From Hanleya hanleyi (Eukaryota; Mollusca; Polyplacophora; Lepidopleurida; Hanleyidae), in contig JAVTVY010006829.1 in assembly GCA_036873755.1 (NCBI GenBank), positions 1 to 64,000 on the forward strand: a stretch of DNA of 64,000 nucleotides. Reading direction: 5' to 3'. Numbering within the stretch: position 1 is the first letter of the stretch; every line of letters starts with the position of its first letter. Positions 1 to 7,620 of this stretch are shown here, one piece after another. Made by a program: the position numbers and the translations under genes. The notes under the pieces were generated by a model. The model made no database searches. It was given only the letters and a program-made list of their open reading frames with translations, and was not told the DNA's origin.

Positions 1-407
1 ATGGTTATGGGTATGGTTGTGTGGAAAACCCGGTAAATTTGAAATAAATCGGCTTACCTCCGTCAAAACACTTTAGGTGTGTTCCTCACATCCTTATAAT
101 GTCACCCTGAAAATTTGAGCGGGTTTAACGATGAAAAAGTAGGAATTTTTGTCCTATCACTCTTGCTACGGTAACACAGCCATTGACACGCATAGCTGTA
201 CACACATTCGGCTCCATATTTTATAGTGCTGTGTTACCGTAGCAAGAGTGATAGGACAAAAATTCATACTTTTTCATCGTTAAACCTGCTCCAATTTTCA
301 GGGTGACATTATAAGGATGTGAGGAACACACCTAAAGTGTTTTTACGGAGGTAAGCCGATTTATTTCAAATTTACCGGGTTTTCCACACAACCACACCCA
401 TAACCCT
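1..407. repeat. Large foldback palindrome (180-bp arms, 47-bp loop)
   Basis: Bases 1-180 are the reverse complement of bases 228-407 with only scattered mismatches and no net length difference; 181-227 is the spacer. The innermost paired bases are GTAACACAGC / GCTGTGTTAC. The outer arm end coincides with the window edge, so the arms may extend further left. No matching copy is visible at the right end of the Polinton near 13.3-13.6 kb. It could be a MITE-like foldback element, or two Polinton terminal repeats lying head to head; the sequence here does not decide. Confidence 0.85.
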
Positions 408-669
408 ACGGGTCTAAAATCGACAAAATGATTAAAAATATAGTTTTAGCCTGCCGACAGCCTTCTGAATTTTTCAGCGATACACTATAAGTTCCCAAAG
501 TTCAAGTTTAAATAAGTTTTACACGTCAACTCGCATTTATTGCAAAATGAGACCGGTTTGAAGATGGAAAAGAAACACAAAATTTCAGCGGGCCTGAGCA
601 GGCACCATGGTTTCACTGTGAAGATTTCGATGACGTCCGCGCCCTCATACGGGCGCTCTACGGTTATAC

Positions 670-706
670 TATAAAAAGCGCGCAGTGTCGTCTGCTATCC
701 ATTCAT
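670..706 (+). promoter_or_regulatory. TATA box plus CATTCA initiator of the RING gene
   Basis: TATAAAA at 670-676 is followed 31 bases later by CCATTCATT with its A at 701. The ATG at 720 lies just downstream. The same spacing and CATTCA element recur before the genes at 2618 (minus) and 3302. Promoter role is inferred from this recurrence. Confidence 0.65.
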
Positions 707-719
707 TTTGAACTACATC

Positions 720-1526
720 ATGGCTCAACACATGGATATTGATGGAGTGCACAATATTATTAACGAGGCGTGGCTTGACAACATATTAGAAGAGCTATGG
801 AAAGATGATGAACAAGAAGAGCAGCCGGTAGAGGGCAGCGAGAATTTCACCCCAGTTTCACAACAAAAGCGGCAGTATCTTCACCATGCCACGGGTCAAT
901 TCATCGACATTGAAGACGACGAAGAAGGAGAAAAAGAGGCAGCGGATGGAGATGTCACCGCCAATAGTACCTATGACGTACGGCCTGATAGTATCCTCCA
1001 ACACGAACGGTTTGAACGAGTCCTACAAGATGTGTTCAAACAACATCAAGACCAAGACCAAGAACAAGACCAAGAAGCAACCGTGGGATTCATCGATGGA
1101 GTGGACAATAGTCCCTACGTGAGTCCCTACGTCTATCCTACCGACGACGAACAGATTGCTCAACTCCTACAAGATGAGTTCGAAGAAGACCAAGAAAAAG
1201 AAAGAGAAAAAAAAGAACAAGAAAAAGAACAGATGGGTCTTTTACAGCAGCGATATCTTGAGTACTACTGTACCGAATTAAGAAGACTGGAGCTAGACAC
1301 AACATGGGGAGCGGCACAGTATTTACCCTGTGTCCAATGCAGTAGTCGCTACGCCAAATACGCTATATTTCCATGTGGACACCAAGCGTTGTGTATTCGC
1401 TGTATTAACAGACATGCAGGAAGACCAGTGCCTACGCCCACTTACAAGCCCATAGCGTGTACACTCGTCACGCTGAAATGTCCCGTGTGTACCCAGAGGC
1501 GAGAAAACCTGTTCCGATCGGTGTAA
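720..1526 (+). CDS. RING-finger protein of the Polinton
   Basis: An intact 268-residue frame. The N-terminal two thirds is very acidic and rich in Glu, Asp, Gln and Lys, with Gln-Asp-Gln-Glu repeats and a charged stretch that is probably coiled or disordered. The last 65 residues hold a C3HC4 RING finger: C-x2-C-x11-C-x-H-x3-C-x2-C, a 20-plus-residue loop, then C-P-x-C. RING domains usually act as ubiquitin E3 ligases or zinc-dependent interaction modules, so a role in modifying host or element proteins is plausible but not shown. The ATG at 720 is chosen because it is the first ATG after a TATA/CATTCA promoter; an upstream TTG at 708 is not a credible eukaryotic start. The Lys/Glu-rich A tracts could be slippage-prone, but the frame is open. 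Confidence 0.8.
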   Translation: MAQHMDIDGVHNIINEAWLDNILEELWKDDEQEEQPVEGSENFTPVSQQKRQYLHHATGQFIDIEDDEEGEKEAADGDVTANSTYDVRPDSILQHERFERVLQDVFKQHQDQDQEQDQEATVGFIDGVDNSPYVSPYVYPTDDEQIAQLLQDEFEEDQEKEREKKEQEKEQMGLLQQRYLEYYCTELRRLELDTTWGAAQYLPCVQCSSRYAKYAIFPCGHQALCIRCINRHAGRPVPTPTYKPIACTLVTLKCPVCTQRRENLFRSV

Positions 1527-1592
1527 TCCCCTTACACCTTCCTAACGGTCCTTATGAGGACCCCCAATTATACTCGAAAGAGCAAGCTTCTA

Positions 1593-1598
1593 ATTAAA
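1593..1598 (+). terminator. Polyadenylation signal ATTAAA of the RING gene
   Basis: ATTAAA lies 67 bases after the RING stop codon and is followed by an A-rich tract. Confidence 0.4.
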
Positions 1599-1744
1599 AG
1601 CACAAAAAAAAACACCAACTCCTGCACATGCACACACACCTAGGTAACAATAGGTAAATAACACTTAGTAAATGGGAACTTCCTACTAACAGCGCCCAGG
1701 TAAAATAAAAAAACACTATTAGTATGAATGTACGGTAATAATAT

Positions 1745-2067
1745 ACCGAATAGTGCCGGAAAAAGCCGAGTGTAAAAATTTTTGTTGTTGTTGTGAGGAG
1801 GTGTGGGAGATTGGTAATCATAGAGGAGAGGAGATTGAGAACAACCGAGTAGTCCCGGAAAAAAGCCGAGTGTAAACAATTTTTTGCTGTGAGGTGTGGG
1901 AGATTGGTAATCATAGAGGAGAGGAGATTTGCATGGGTAGGGTCTAGGGGCAATTGTTATAAGTGCTGTTTGGAAGGCTAGGGGTTGGCCCTGAAAAGGG
2001 CCTTTGATGGCAGATTTTTTTTTGGGGTTGGAGTTTGGTAATCATAGAATATAGAGGAGAGGAGATT
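1745..2067. repeat. Tandem direct repeats in the spacer
   Basis: Copy 1 is 1745-1836 and copy 2 is 1844-1929, starting 99 bases apart; both run from ACCGA(A/G)TAGT to GAGGAGAGGAGATT. A partial third copy of the 3' half lies at 2029-2067. The 99-base offset keeps a minus-strand frame open, but codon content and lack of homology argue against a gene. The spacer 1527-2199 otherwise holds two small hairpins. Confidence 0.8.
1987..2002. other. Hairpin with GAAA loop, copy 1
   Basis: GGCCCTGAAAAGGGCC can fold as a 6-bp GC-rich stem closed by a four-base GAAA loop. A T-rich run follows at about 2016. An identical hairpin lies 148 bases downstream. Confidence 0.6.
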
Positions 2068-2134
2068 CACCAATGTAGGACCTGATTTGAATTGAATGTG
2101 CCAAGTTAGAAGTCCCCTTTCGTAAGATTGGGGT

Positions 2135-2150
2135 GGCCCTGAAAAGGGCC
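2135..2150. other. Hairpin with GAAA loop, copy 2
   Basis: An exact repeat of the 16-base hairpin at 1987, again preceded by GGGG-type sequence. It lies between the 3' ends of the RING gene and the minus-strand gene ending at 2200, so it may mark a transcript end on either strand. Confidence 0.6.
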
Positions 2151-2199
2151 GTTAAGGTCAAGTTGTTTACCCTGTTTTATTCAGGGGGAGTTTGCCTGT

Positions 2200-2618
2200 C
2201 TACTCCAAACTGACGGAAAAGTACCGGCCAGGTTGTTGTTGTTCATCGTCATCCGTGTCTGGTACCGATGGTAGATGGTCCAGGAATGTAGCCCGTGGTA
2301 TGCTCGGTAATTCGTTTAAATTTACGAATTCCGGCTGGCGTTGTTGTTGGATCTGTTGTTGTTGTTCTCTCTGGAGATGTTCTTCATTGAGAGCGTCTCT
2401 CAGGGCCGAAATCCAATCTTCCCCCGTAAATGTTGTGAGGGCTCTGCGACGGAGTAGTACAATGCCGCCCAGGACAGCGGCGTAAAATTGGTGTTCGATC
2501 GTGTCCACCGCTGTATTTCGGCCATCCAAAACGCTTTTACACTCCTGGCTAGTTTCTCCCTCTGTCTCTTCTCTCTTCCCGCTCCCTTGGTCGTACTCAT
2601 CTTCGCAACTCTATTCAT
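2200..2618 (-). pseudogene. Small basic-to-acidic Polinton protein, frameshifted
   Basis: A minus-strand gene that seems to be split between two overlapping frames. The ATG at 2618 (second Met at 2600) opens a Lys/Arg-rich N-terminus that runs to 2400 in its own frame. The downstream part (about 2529-2200) is open in another frame, has no Met of its own, and holds a hydrophobic stretch (AAVLGGIVLL), Gln repeats and an Asp-rich tail. An indel near 2500-2540 would join them. A TATA box and CATTCA initiator lie upstream on this strand, which supports a real gene. I do not recognise the family. An alternative is a spliced transcript, but no clear splice sites were seen. The plus-strand frame at 2488-2877 is judged a shadow. 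Confidence 0.55.
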
Positions 2619-2653
2619 CTTGATACGGTCTTCACAGCTTCAGAAATATGGTT

Positions 2654-2692
2654 TGAATGTGCCTTTTCCCCACGCGTCCCCTGGGTTTTATA
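2654..2692 (-). promoter_or_regulatory. TATA box plus CATTCA initiator of the minus-strand gene
   Basis: On the minus strand TATAAAA (2692-2686) is followed 34 bases later by CATTCA (2659-2654), 36 bases before the ATG at 2618. The layout matches the promoters at 670 and 3260. Confidence 0.6.
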
Positions 2693-2913
2693 CTGAATAT
2701 AGAGTAGATTTTCATTGGCTGTTTAAACGGCGCGAACCTCTTTCATTGGTTCTGTCTCCGTCCTCGCCATTGGTTGATATACGGGTCGCTGATTGGCCCA
2801 ATAAGGCTCGGGTCATGCCTCCTGGGTTAACTTACAATCCCGTCTTTTTGCACGAAATTGGTATAGCAAATTCCTAGGTTAAATCAATTCGTATCTCTAT
2901 AACATTACACCCC

Positions 2914-3137
2914 GAATGATCACGGACTTTGACGAAGGTGGGGGCATGGAAAATAAAAACTATAACGTATACGGGTACGGACTAGCATAGAGAGGCACGA
3001 AAACAATTAAACTATAACGTGTACGGCTACGGACTAGGGGTTAATTTAACATGACACTACCGAGTGATCACGGACTTTCACGAAGGGTGAAGGGAGACGG
3101 AAAAATAAAACCAGAACGTGTACGGCTACGGACTAGG
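2914..3137. repeat. Upstream repeat cluster, possible enhancer
   Basis: Three copies of a 24-base element ending TACGG(C/G)TACGGACTAG lie at 2960-2985, 3011-3037 and 3111-3137. A second element containing TGATCACGGACTTT occurs at 2914-2940 and 3061-3088. Both together form a roughly 150-bp direct repeat between the divergent genes at 2618 (minus) and 3302 (plus), the usual place for a shared regulatory region. Function is inferred. Confidence 0.75.
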
Positions 3138-3259
3138 AGTTAATTATACCCATAGGGGTACATTATAGTATAAAAATTACCCAACCCCTTATGTTGCAGG
3201 GCGTATAGGGTTAGTCCACTAGGCACTGACAGGGTGTAGTATAAGCCCCTGCACAGCGA

Positions 3260-3296
3260 TATATACAGGCCTCCCTAGTCGGTGTTTTGTCATTCA
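3260..3296 (+). promoter_or_regulatory. TATA box plus CATTCA initiator of the PC4-like gene
   Basis: TATATA at 3260-3265 is followed 32 bases later by CATTCA (3291-3296); the ATG is at 3302, leaving a very short leader. Confidence 0.65.
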
Positions 3297-3301
3297 CCAC
3301 C

Positions 3302-3988
3302 ATGGGAGCGCACGGAGCAGATGGAGAGCTTGCGTTGTTCCAACTCACCACCCACGTCACCCTGATCGTCCATGACAATCACCTGCAGCTCATCGAAGAA
3401 CAACCCCGAGAGGTGAAGCTATGTTTAACCCTAGCAGGGTGGACTCTATTGACACGGTTGTTACAGGGAAAAGAGCCCGAAGTCCATTTCATGCACGTGG
3501 GAGTAGGTGTCTACCTACGAAGTGGTAGAGATGATTCTTTTTTTCCCCGGTTAGAACAGCGTGGTGGTCCCAATATCACACTCCGTCCTGCATTATGGCA
3601 GGCGCTGAAAACTATTATCCCCGACGTCCACGACTTACTGCACCCCGACGCGAACTCTGTGGCTACCCGGACTCTTACACCTGGCTGCACCCTATTGTTG
3701 TACCCCAAACGAGTGGAACTCATCGATAGCGGACGTAGGTGTTGGTGTACGTCTGAACCCAAAGCGCGCGTCTCTTTGTCACCGGAAGGCTGGACTACCT
3801 TGAAACGGGTGTTGTTGGGTGACCTCGACGGTGATAGCATTCACCTGTGTGACGACGTCTACATTTTCCGCGGCGCCTTTTTTCCTCGACTCCTCTGTCT
3901 GAACGAGGGTGGTTTTACCCTGGACCCTCATCTATGGACGGCCTTGGAAAAAGTAGTCCCCATTGTCGATGAAGTACTATATCTATAG
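3302..3988 (+). CDS. Duplicated PC4-like (ssDNA-binding coactivator-like) protein
   Basis: An intact 228-residue frame that is an internal duplication. A strand-plus-helix unit with the signature (I/V/F)-x-L-x-x-x-x-W-x-x-L occurs four times: CLTLAGWTLLTRLL, ITLRPALWQALKTIIP, VSLSPEGWTTLKRVLL and FTLDPHLWTALEKVVP. Units 2 and 4 end in (I/V)P-x-(V) followed by a Leu-rich tail, and each half also has a FFPRL strand. This resembles the PC4/p15 domain, where LS-x-x-x-W-x-x-L-(K)-x-x-I-P follows a curved DNA-binding sheet. A role in binding single-stranded element DNA or boosting transcription is plausible but rests on pattern only. The ATG at 3302 follows a TATA/CATTCA promoter; a TTG at 3287 is rejected. 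Confidence 0.6.
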   Translation: MGAHGADGELALFQLTTHVTLIVHDNHLQLIEEQPREVKLCLTLAGWTLLTRLLQGKEPEVHFMHVGVGVYLRSGRDDSFFPRLEQRGGPNITLRPALWQALKTIIPDVHDLLHPDANSVATRTLTPGCTLLLYPKRVELIDSGRRCWCTSEPKARVSLSPEGWTTLKRVLLGDLDGDSIHLCDDVYIFRGAFFPRLLCLNEGGFTLDPHLWTALEKVVPIVDEVLYL

Positions 3989-4013
3989 GGTGCACACAGG
4001 CTAGAGTGTCAGT
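3978..4013 (+). promoter_or_regulatory. Weak TATA plus TCAGT initiator before the integrase
   Basis: TATATC at 3978 precedes TCAGT (4009-4013, A at 4011) by 33 bases, and the integrase ATG is at 4022. The TATA overlaps the last codons of the upstream gene. Confidence 0.4.
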
Positions 4014-4021
4014 GTCTACTC

Positions 4022-5212
4022 ATGAAGCGAACACACAACAGCGCAACCCAGAGGGGTACCCACAGAGGGACGCAGAGGGGGACCCGAAAGGGAATCCGAA
4101 AGGGCAGCCAGTGGAGTACCCACAAGGCCGGGCGGCAGGAATCCACGTGGCGTAAGACTGTGAACAAGGTGTTAACAGATTTGTATTACAACCCAACCAG
4201 TCCAGCCGCTTATAGCGCTGTGGGAGCGCTCGCTCGAGCTGCACATTCCCAAGGCATCAGTCGAACTGAAGTTCGAGCATAGTTAAAAACCCAAGACACT
4301 TATAGCTTACATCGAGCAGCCCGACGACATTTTCGCCGTAACCGAGTCATCGTAGGAGGCGTAGACGCACAATGGCAGGCCGATTTGGTCGATATGAGTC
4401 GATTTGCTGCCCACAATGATGGACGTCGGTACATGTTGACCTGTATCGATATTTTATCCAAGTACGCGTGGGTGCTACCCATCCGGACCAAAACAGGAGA
4501 GAATCTGGTACGAGCGTTCCAGCAGATTTTCAAGACGGGACGCAAACCCCTCTATTTGCAAACGGATGAAGGCACAGAATTTCTCAACCGCCACTTTCAA
4601 GCCTTTCTTAAGAAGCAGAAGGTGTTTTTCTTCCATACGTACAACGAGACCAAAGCCTCTGTGGTGGAACGATTCAATCGAACCTTCAAAGGACGAATGT
4701 ACAAGTATTTTACCGCCAAAAGCACCCGACGGTACATCGATGTGCTACCTCAACTGGTCCAAGGGTACAATTGAGCCTATCATCGCAGTATCCAGCGGGC
4801 TCCCCTCGATGTGACGGAACGCAACGAACATCAAGTGCGCCGTACGCTGTACTCGATAGAACCAAGTCCACTCACGTCACCCCGTTACAAACGCGGAGAT
4901 GTGGTACGGATCAGTAAAGTCAAAGGGCAGTTTGAGAAAAGTTACTTGCCCAACTGGAGTGACGAGCACTTTGTCATCGTTCGCCATAACCCTCGAAACC
5001 CACACGTCTATCAACTGGAAGATCTACAAGGAGAAACACTGCAAGGCACGTTTTACGAGGCAGAATTACAACCGGTGGTAAAAACACGGAAAGACTACTA
5101 CACGGTGGAAAAGATTTTGAAAACGGAACGTCGACGTGGCATCCCTATCATTTCGTCAAATGGCAAGGTTGGACCAGTTCGTTTAATTCCTGGGTCTCAG
5201 CCCGTGACATGA
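4022..5212 (+). pseudogene. int: Retroviral-type integrase with two in-frame stops
   Basis: One frame runs from the ATG at 4022 to the TGA at 5210 but is broken by TAG at 4280-4282 and TGA at 4772-4774. The N-terminus is basic and Arg/Gly/Thr-rich. The catalytic core follows: first Asp in ADLVDM, second Asp in QTDEGTEF and Glu in VVERFNRT, the last two separated by 33 residues, as in the D,D,E cores of rve integrases. The C-terminal part has an SH3/chromodomain-like segment (RYKRGDVVRISK, then YQLEDLQGE). The protein would insert the linear element into host DNA. Because both stops are point changes in an otherwise continuous frame, decay looks recent relative to the capsid gene. It would be inactive unless the stops are read through. 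Confidence 0.9.
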
Positions 5213-5218
5213 AACGGC

Positions 5219-5254
5219 TATAAATTCTACCTCACATCGCCTACAGCCTTCAGT
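5219..5254 (+). promoter_or_regulatory. TATA plus TCAGT initiator
   Basis: TATAAAT at 5219 (overlapping the region just after the integrase stop) is followed 33 bases later by TTCAGTC with its A at 5252; the ATG at 5268 is 16 bases on. TCAGT is the classical invertebrate initiator. Confidence 0.6.
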
Positions 5255-5267
5255 CTAGGGTTGCACC

Positions 5268-5802
5268 ATGGATAGTGCACATCTGCCCTTACTGCTGCGG
5301 ACTCGAAAAGGACAAGTCGATACCGTCGTGTGTCTACTAGTGCTTCTGGGTACCTTATTTGGAGGAGTCTTCTACGATTTGGCGTACCTGATATCCTGTT
5401 TCAACCTACCCTCCACTCGTCCAAGTCCTGCCCCCCCAACGTCAAGTGCAGTCACCCACCACCACCACCACCACCACCACCACCACTCCCTCTCCTACTA
5501 CGCTGCGGAACATTACCAGATCACCACGTTCTACAACCCATCCCACTACGCGGTCTAGTCCTCCGCCACCTCTGCGGAACTTCACCCGGGGTCCCCCCGT
5601 GTACCTGCCTAGTCCTACCCTCAGAAGCGAACCACCCGCATCATCTTCCACAGCACCCAGAGCAAAACCACGGCAACATAGGACTCCCACCACCACCACG
5701 ACGCTAACACCTAGAGTGGGACTAGTACCACGTTTACCACGGCAACGGTACCCGCACGACTACGACCCCGGGGGGATCCACGACAACGGTGGTGGCCTCT
5801 GA
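5268..5802 (+). pseudogene. Membrane-anchored Thr/Pro-rich protein, frame broken at a CCA tract
   Basis: The ATG at 5268 opens a short N-terminus followed by a hydrophobic segment (VVCLLVLLGTLFGGVF) typical of one transmembrane helix. After about 60 residues the sequence enters a pure (CCA)n tract at 5457-5486. Downstream, the frame starting near 5446 is the likely original: it is Thr/Pro-rich to 5802 and repeats the motif LRN(I/F)TR twice. The two parts are in different frames, so an indel close to the tract probably broke the gene. Position between integrase and ATPase and the single anchor suggest a virion or membrane accessory protein; I do not recognise a family. Confidence 0.55.
5457..5486 (+). 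repeat. (CCA)n microsatellite
   Basis: About ten CCA units inside the Thr/Pro-rich gene. A second CCA tract lies at 7411-7436 in the gene at 6829, and a shorter one near 5690. Confidence 0.9.
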
Positions 5803-5833
5803 ACGCTGGGCGCAAATCACCAAATAAAACCCT

Positions 5834-6604
5834 ATGGATCCTCGGTGGCAGCATCCTTTCACGTGTCTCATCGCTGGACCGACCGGGTCGGGAAAAACAC
5901 ACTTCGTTCAACGGCTCATCCAACACGGGTCAGCCCTCATTTCACCACCCGTGGCTCGCATCCTGTGGTGTTATGGAGCTTGGCAGCCTGCGTACGAGGA
6001 ACTGGCACGCATCCATGGACTCACCTTGGTGGAAGGATTACCCCCAGAGGATACCCCAGAAGACACGTTGGTCGTGGTAGACGATCTGATGACCGAAACG
6101 GACAGTCGGGTGACGCGTCTCTTTACGAAAGGGAGCCATCATCGTCGGTTGAGCATCATCTACATCGTCCAGAATCTCTTCAGTAAGAACAAAGAGCACA
6201 GGAACATCAGTCTGAATGCTCAGTATGTGGTCTTGTTCAAAAACCCCAGAGACGCATCACAAATTATGCACCTGGCGAAACAAATGTACCCTAAAAACAC
6301 GGCCTTTGTAAGGGAAGCCTTTGAAGATGCCACCCAAGGGGCCCACGGGTATCTACTCATCAACTTGAAACAAGGAACACCCTCGGCACTTCGATTGCGC
6401 ACCCACATTTTTCTCGGAGAGTTCCGACGGTGTACACACCCAAATAAAAGAAGACACAACCCCTCTAGCATTCACTTCCTCATCATGTCTGCACGGATAC
6501 GGATGCACGCACCGGCCCTTCCGCGTATTACGCAGCGCGCCACCGGAGGTGGGCCGGGCCCGGGTGCGCGGCGCGGACGCAGAATTGGTACGGTGTTTGT
6601 GTGA
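5834..6604 (+). CDS. A32/FtsK-HerA-like genome packaging ATPase
   Basis: A 256-residue frame starting at the ATG at 5834. Walker A is GPTGSGKT at residues 15-22 and Walker B is LVVVDD at 79-84; a downstream IIYIVQN strand carries the Gln/Asn expected after Walker B. This is the DNA-packaging ATPase of Polintons and related viruses, which drives DNA into the capsid. The conserved body ends around residue 200 (HIFLGEF). The last 40 residues are odd: the frame reads straight into the ATG of the next small gene (6485) and its basic leader, so the normal ATPase stop seems to have been lost or shifted and the annotated C-terminus is probably not native. AATAAA hexamers lie at 5823 and 6443. Confidence 0.9.
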   Translation: MDPRWQHPFTCLIAGPTGSGKTHFVQRLIQHGSALISPPVARILWCYGAWQPAYEELARIHGLTLVEGLPPEDTPEDTLVVVDDLMTETDSRVTRLFTKGSHHRRLSIIYIVQNLFSKNKEHRNISLNAQYVVLFKNPRDASQIMHLAKQMYPKNTAFVREAFEDATQGAHGYLLINLKQGTPSALRLRTHIFLGEFRRCTHPNKRRHNPSSIHFLIMSARIRMHAPALPRITQRATGGGPGPGARRGRRIGTVFV

Positions 6605-6824
6605 AGTCGCTCATAATGTGTTAAAAGGGAATGTTCCTCTCAGTGCCCTGCAGAAAGGGAAATTGCAACGGCACAAGACGGGTCTCCGAACGCTGGTGAA
6701 GAAGACGGGCAGTTTAAAGAAAAAGAAACAGGTGTTACAGCGAGGTGGATTTCTCGGGGCACTCCTCGCATCCTTAGCCGCTTCCGTACTGGGACCGTTA
6801 GTAGGATCCATCTTGGGACGCTAA
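6485..6824 (+). pseudogene. Small basic pX-like Polinton protein, frameshifted
   Basis: The ATG at 6485 opens a basic, Gly/Arg-rich leader that stops at 6604 in the ATPase frame. The conserved remainder is in the next frame up to the TAA at 6824: a Lys-rich segment (LKKKKQVL), then RGGFLGALL and a hydrophobic Gly/Ala/Leu tail ending SILGR. This Lys-rich plus RGGFL plus hydrophobic-tail layout is typical of the small protein beside the ATPase in Polintons and adintoviruses, compared by others with adenovirus core or membrane-lytic peptides. An indel in the GC-rich stretch 6540-6590 probably broke the frame. AATAAAAG at 6443 with CATTCA at 6469-6474 may be its promoter, though the spacing is shorter than for the other genes. 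Confidence 0.65.
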
Positions 6825-6828
6825 CGTC

Positions 6829-7602
6829 ATGGAACATACGAAAAAAATGATGCTGGTGGAACCTCGACTGTTACAGAGTTTGCAATCACCCTATCCCGTG
6901 CCTGCCACGGTGCAACAACTCCAGTCTCTCGACGAAGAGATGAATAGTATACTCCAACGTCGACTACCCGATCACGAGATAATTCAACTCTACCATCAGA
7001 CGCTGAACCGGTACAAGACGTTTATGGATCAATATAGGGGTAGTACACCACCAGCACCACTACCAGCAGCGCCAGCACCCACACCGCCATCATCACCTCA
7101 GCTGGAAGAGGAAGTGTTGGCCAGTGTCCCTAAGGCATTCAAGACCAAGGCTCGTTTATTATTGGACCGGGTGAAACAGAATCCCGATATGGATTGGAGC
7201 GATCAGGGGAAACTGCTTATTCGAAACCGAGTGGTGCCGGGGTCTCATATCACCGATTTGATCAACGATACGGTGCGCTCTCGCAAACACTCTAATCCAC
7301 CGGGCTGGGAAGCCTTTGCTCAGGGGTTGAAAGAAACACACACCCCTCAACAATTGGTGGGGAATCCTAACCGTTGGGCCTTTATGCAGCGGACCCAGCA
7401 ATCGCCGAGTAGACCACCACCACCACCACCACCACCCTCTTCTTGGGAACCGGAGTCACCCCCCAAAACACCACAACGACGGGTATCTTCTTTTCCACCC
7501 TTTAAAACACCATCCCCGGTAACAGCGACAACCACGGGCACAGCGAAGAGTCATTCGACGACCGACACACCGACGACGCACACCCCGGAAGAAGAAGGGT
7601 AA
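6829..7602 (+). CDS. Conserved Polinton protein of unknown function
   Basis: An intact 257-residue frame starting only two bases after the upstream stop. Residues 1-65 look helical; a Pro/Ala linker (about 68-88) follows; then a compact conserved domain with KARLLLDRVKQNPDM, the basic strand around VVPGSHITDLI, NPPGWEAF and VGNPNRW; the last 70 residues are Pro/Ser/Thr-rich with a poly-Pro run coded by CCA repeats. The central GSHI-x-DL-(I/V)-N-D and N-P-x-G-W motifs recur in Polinton proteins encoded just before the capsid gene. The gene order suggests a structural or assembly role, but no activity is known to me. Confidence 0.8.
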   Translation: MEHTKKMMLVEPRLLQSLQSPYPVPATVQQLQSLDEEMNSILQRRLPDHEIIQLYHQTLNRYKTFMDQYRGSTPPAPLPAAPAPTPPSSPQLEEEVLASVPKAFKTKARLLLDRVKQNPDMDWSDQGKLLIRNRVVPGSHITDLINDTVRSRKHSNPPGWEAFAQGLKETHTPQQLVGNPNRWAFMQRTQQSPSRPPPPPPPPSSWEPESPPKTPQRRVSSFPPFKTPSPVTATTTGTAKSHSTTDTPTTHTPEEEG

Positions 7603-7620
7603 GAGAGACATCTTCGCATA

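Noticed and set aside
708..722. TTG or GTG start codons for several long frames
   Set aside because: In a eukaryotic context ATG is preferred; ATG starts at 720, 3302 and 8893 are better supported. PolB is left with an uncertain start.
1594..1953. A 119-codon minus-strand frame with an internal repeat
   Set aside because: The repetition comes from the 99-base tandem repeat in the DNA; composition and context do not support a protein.
2488..2877. A plus-strand frame of 129 codons opposite the small minus-strand gene
   Set aside because: It lies over the minus-strand gene and its TATA/CATTCA promoter, and has no motif; it is probably a shadow frame.
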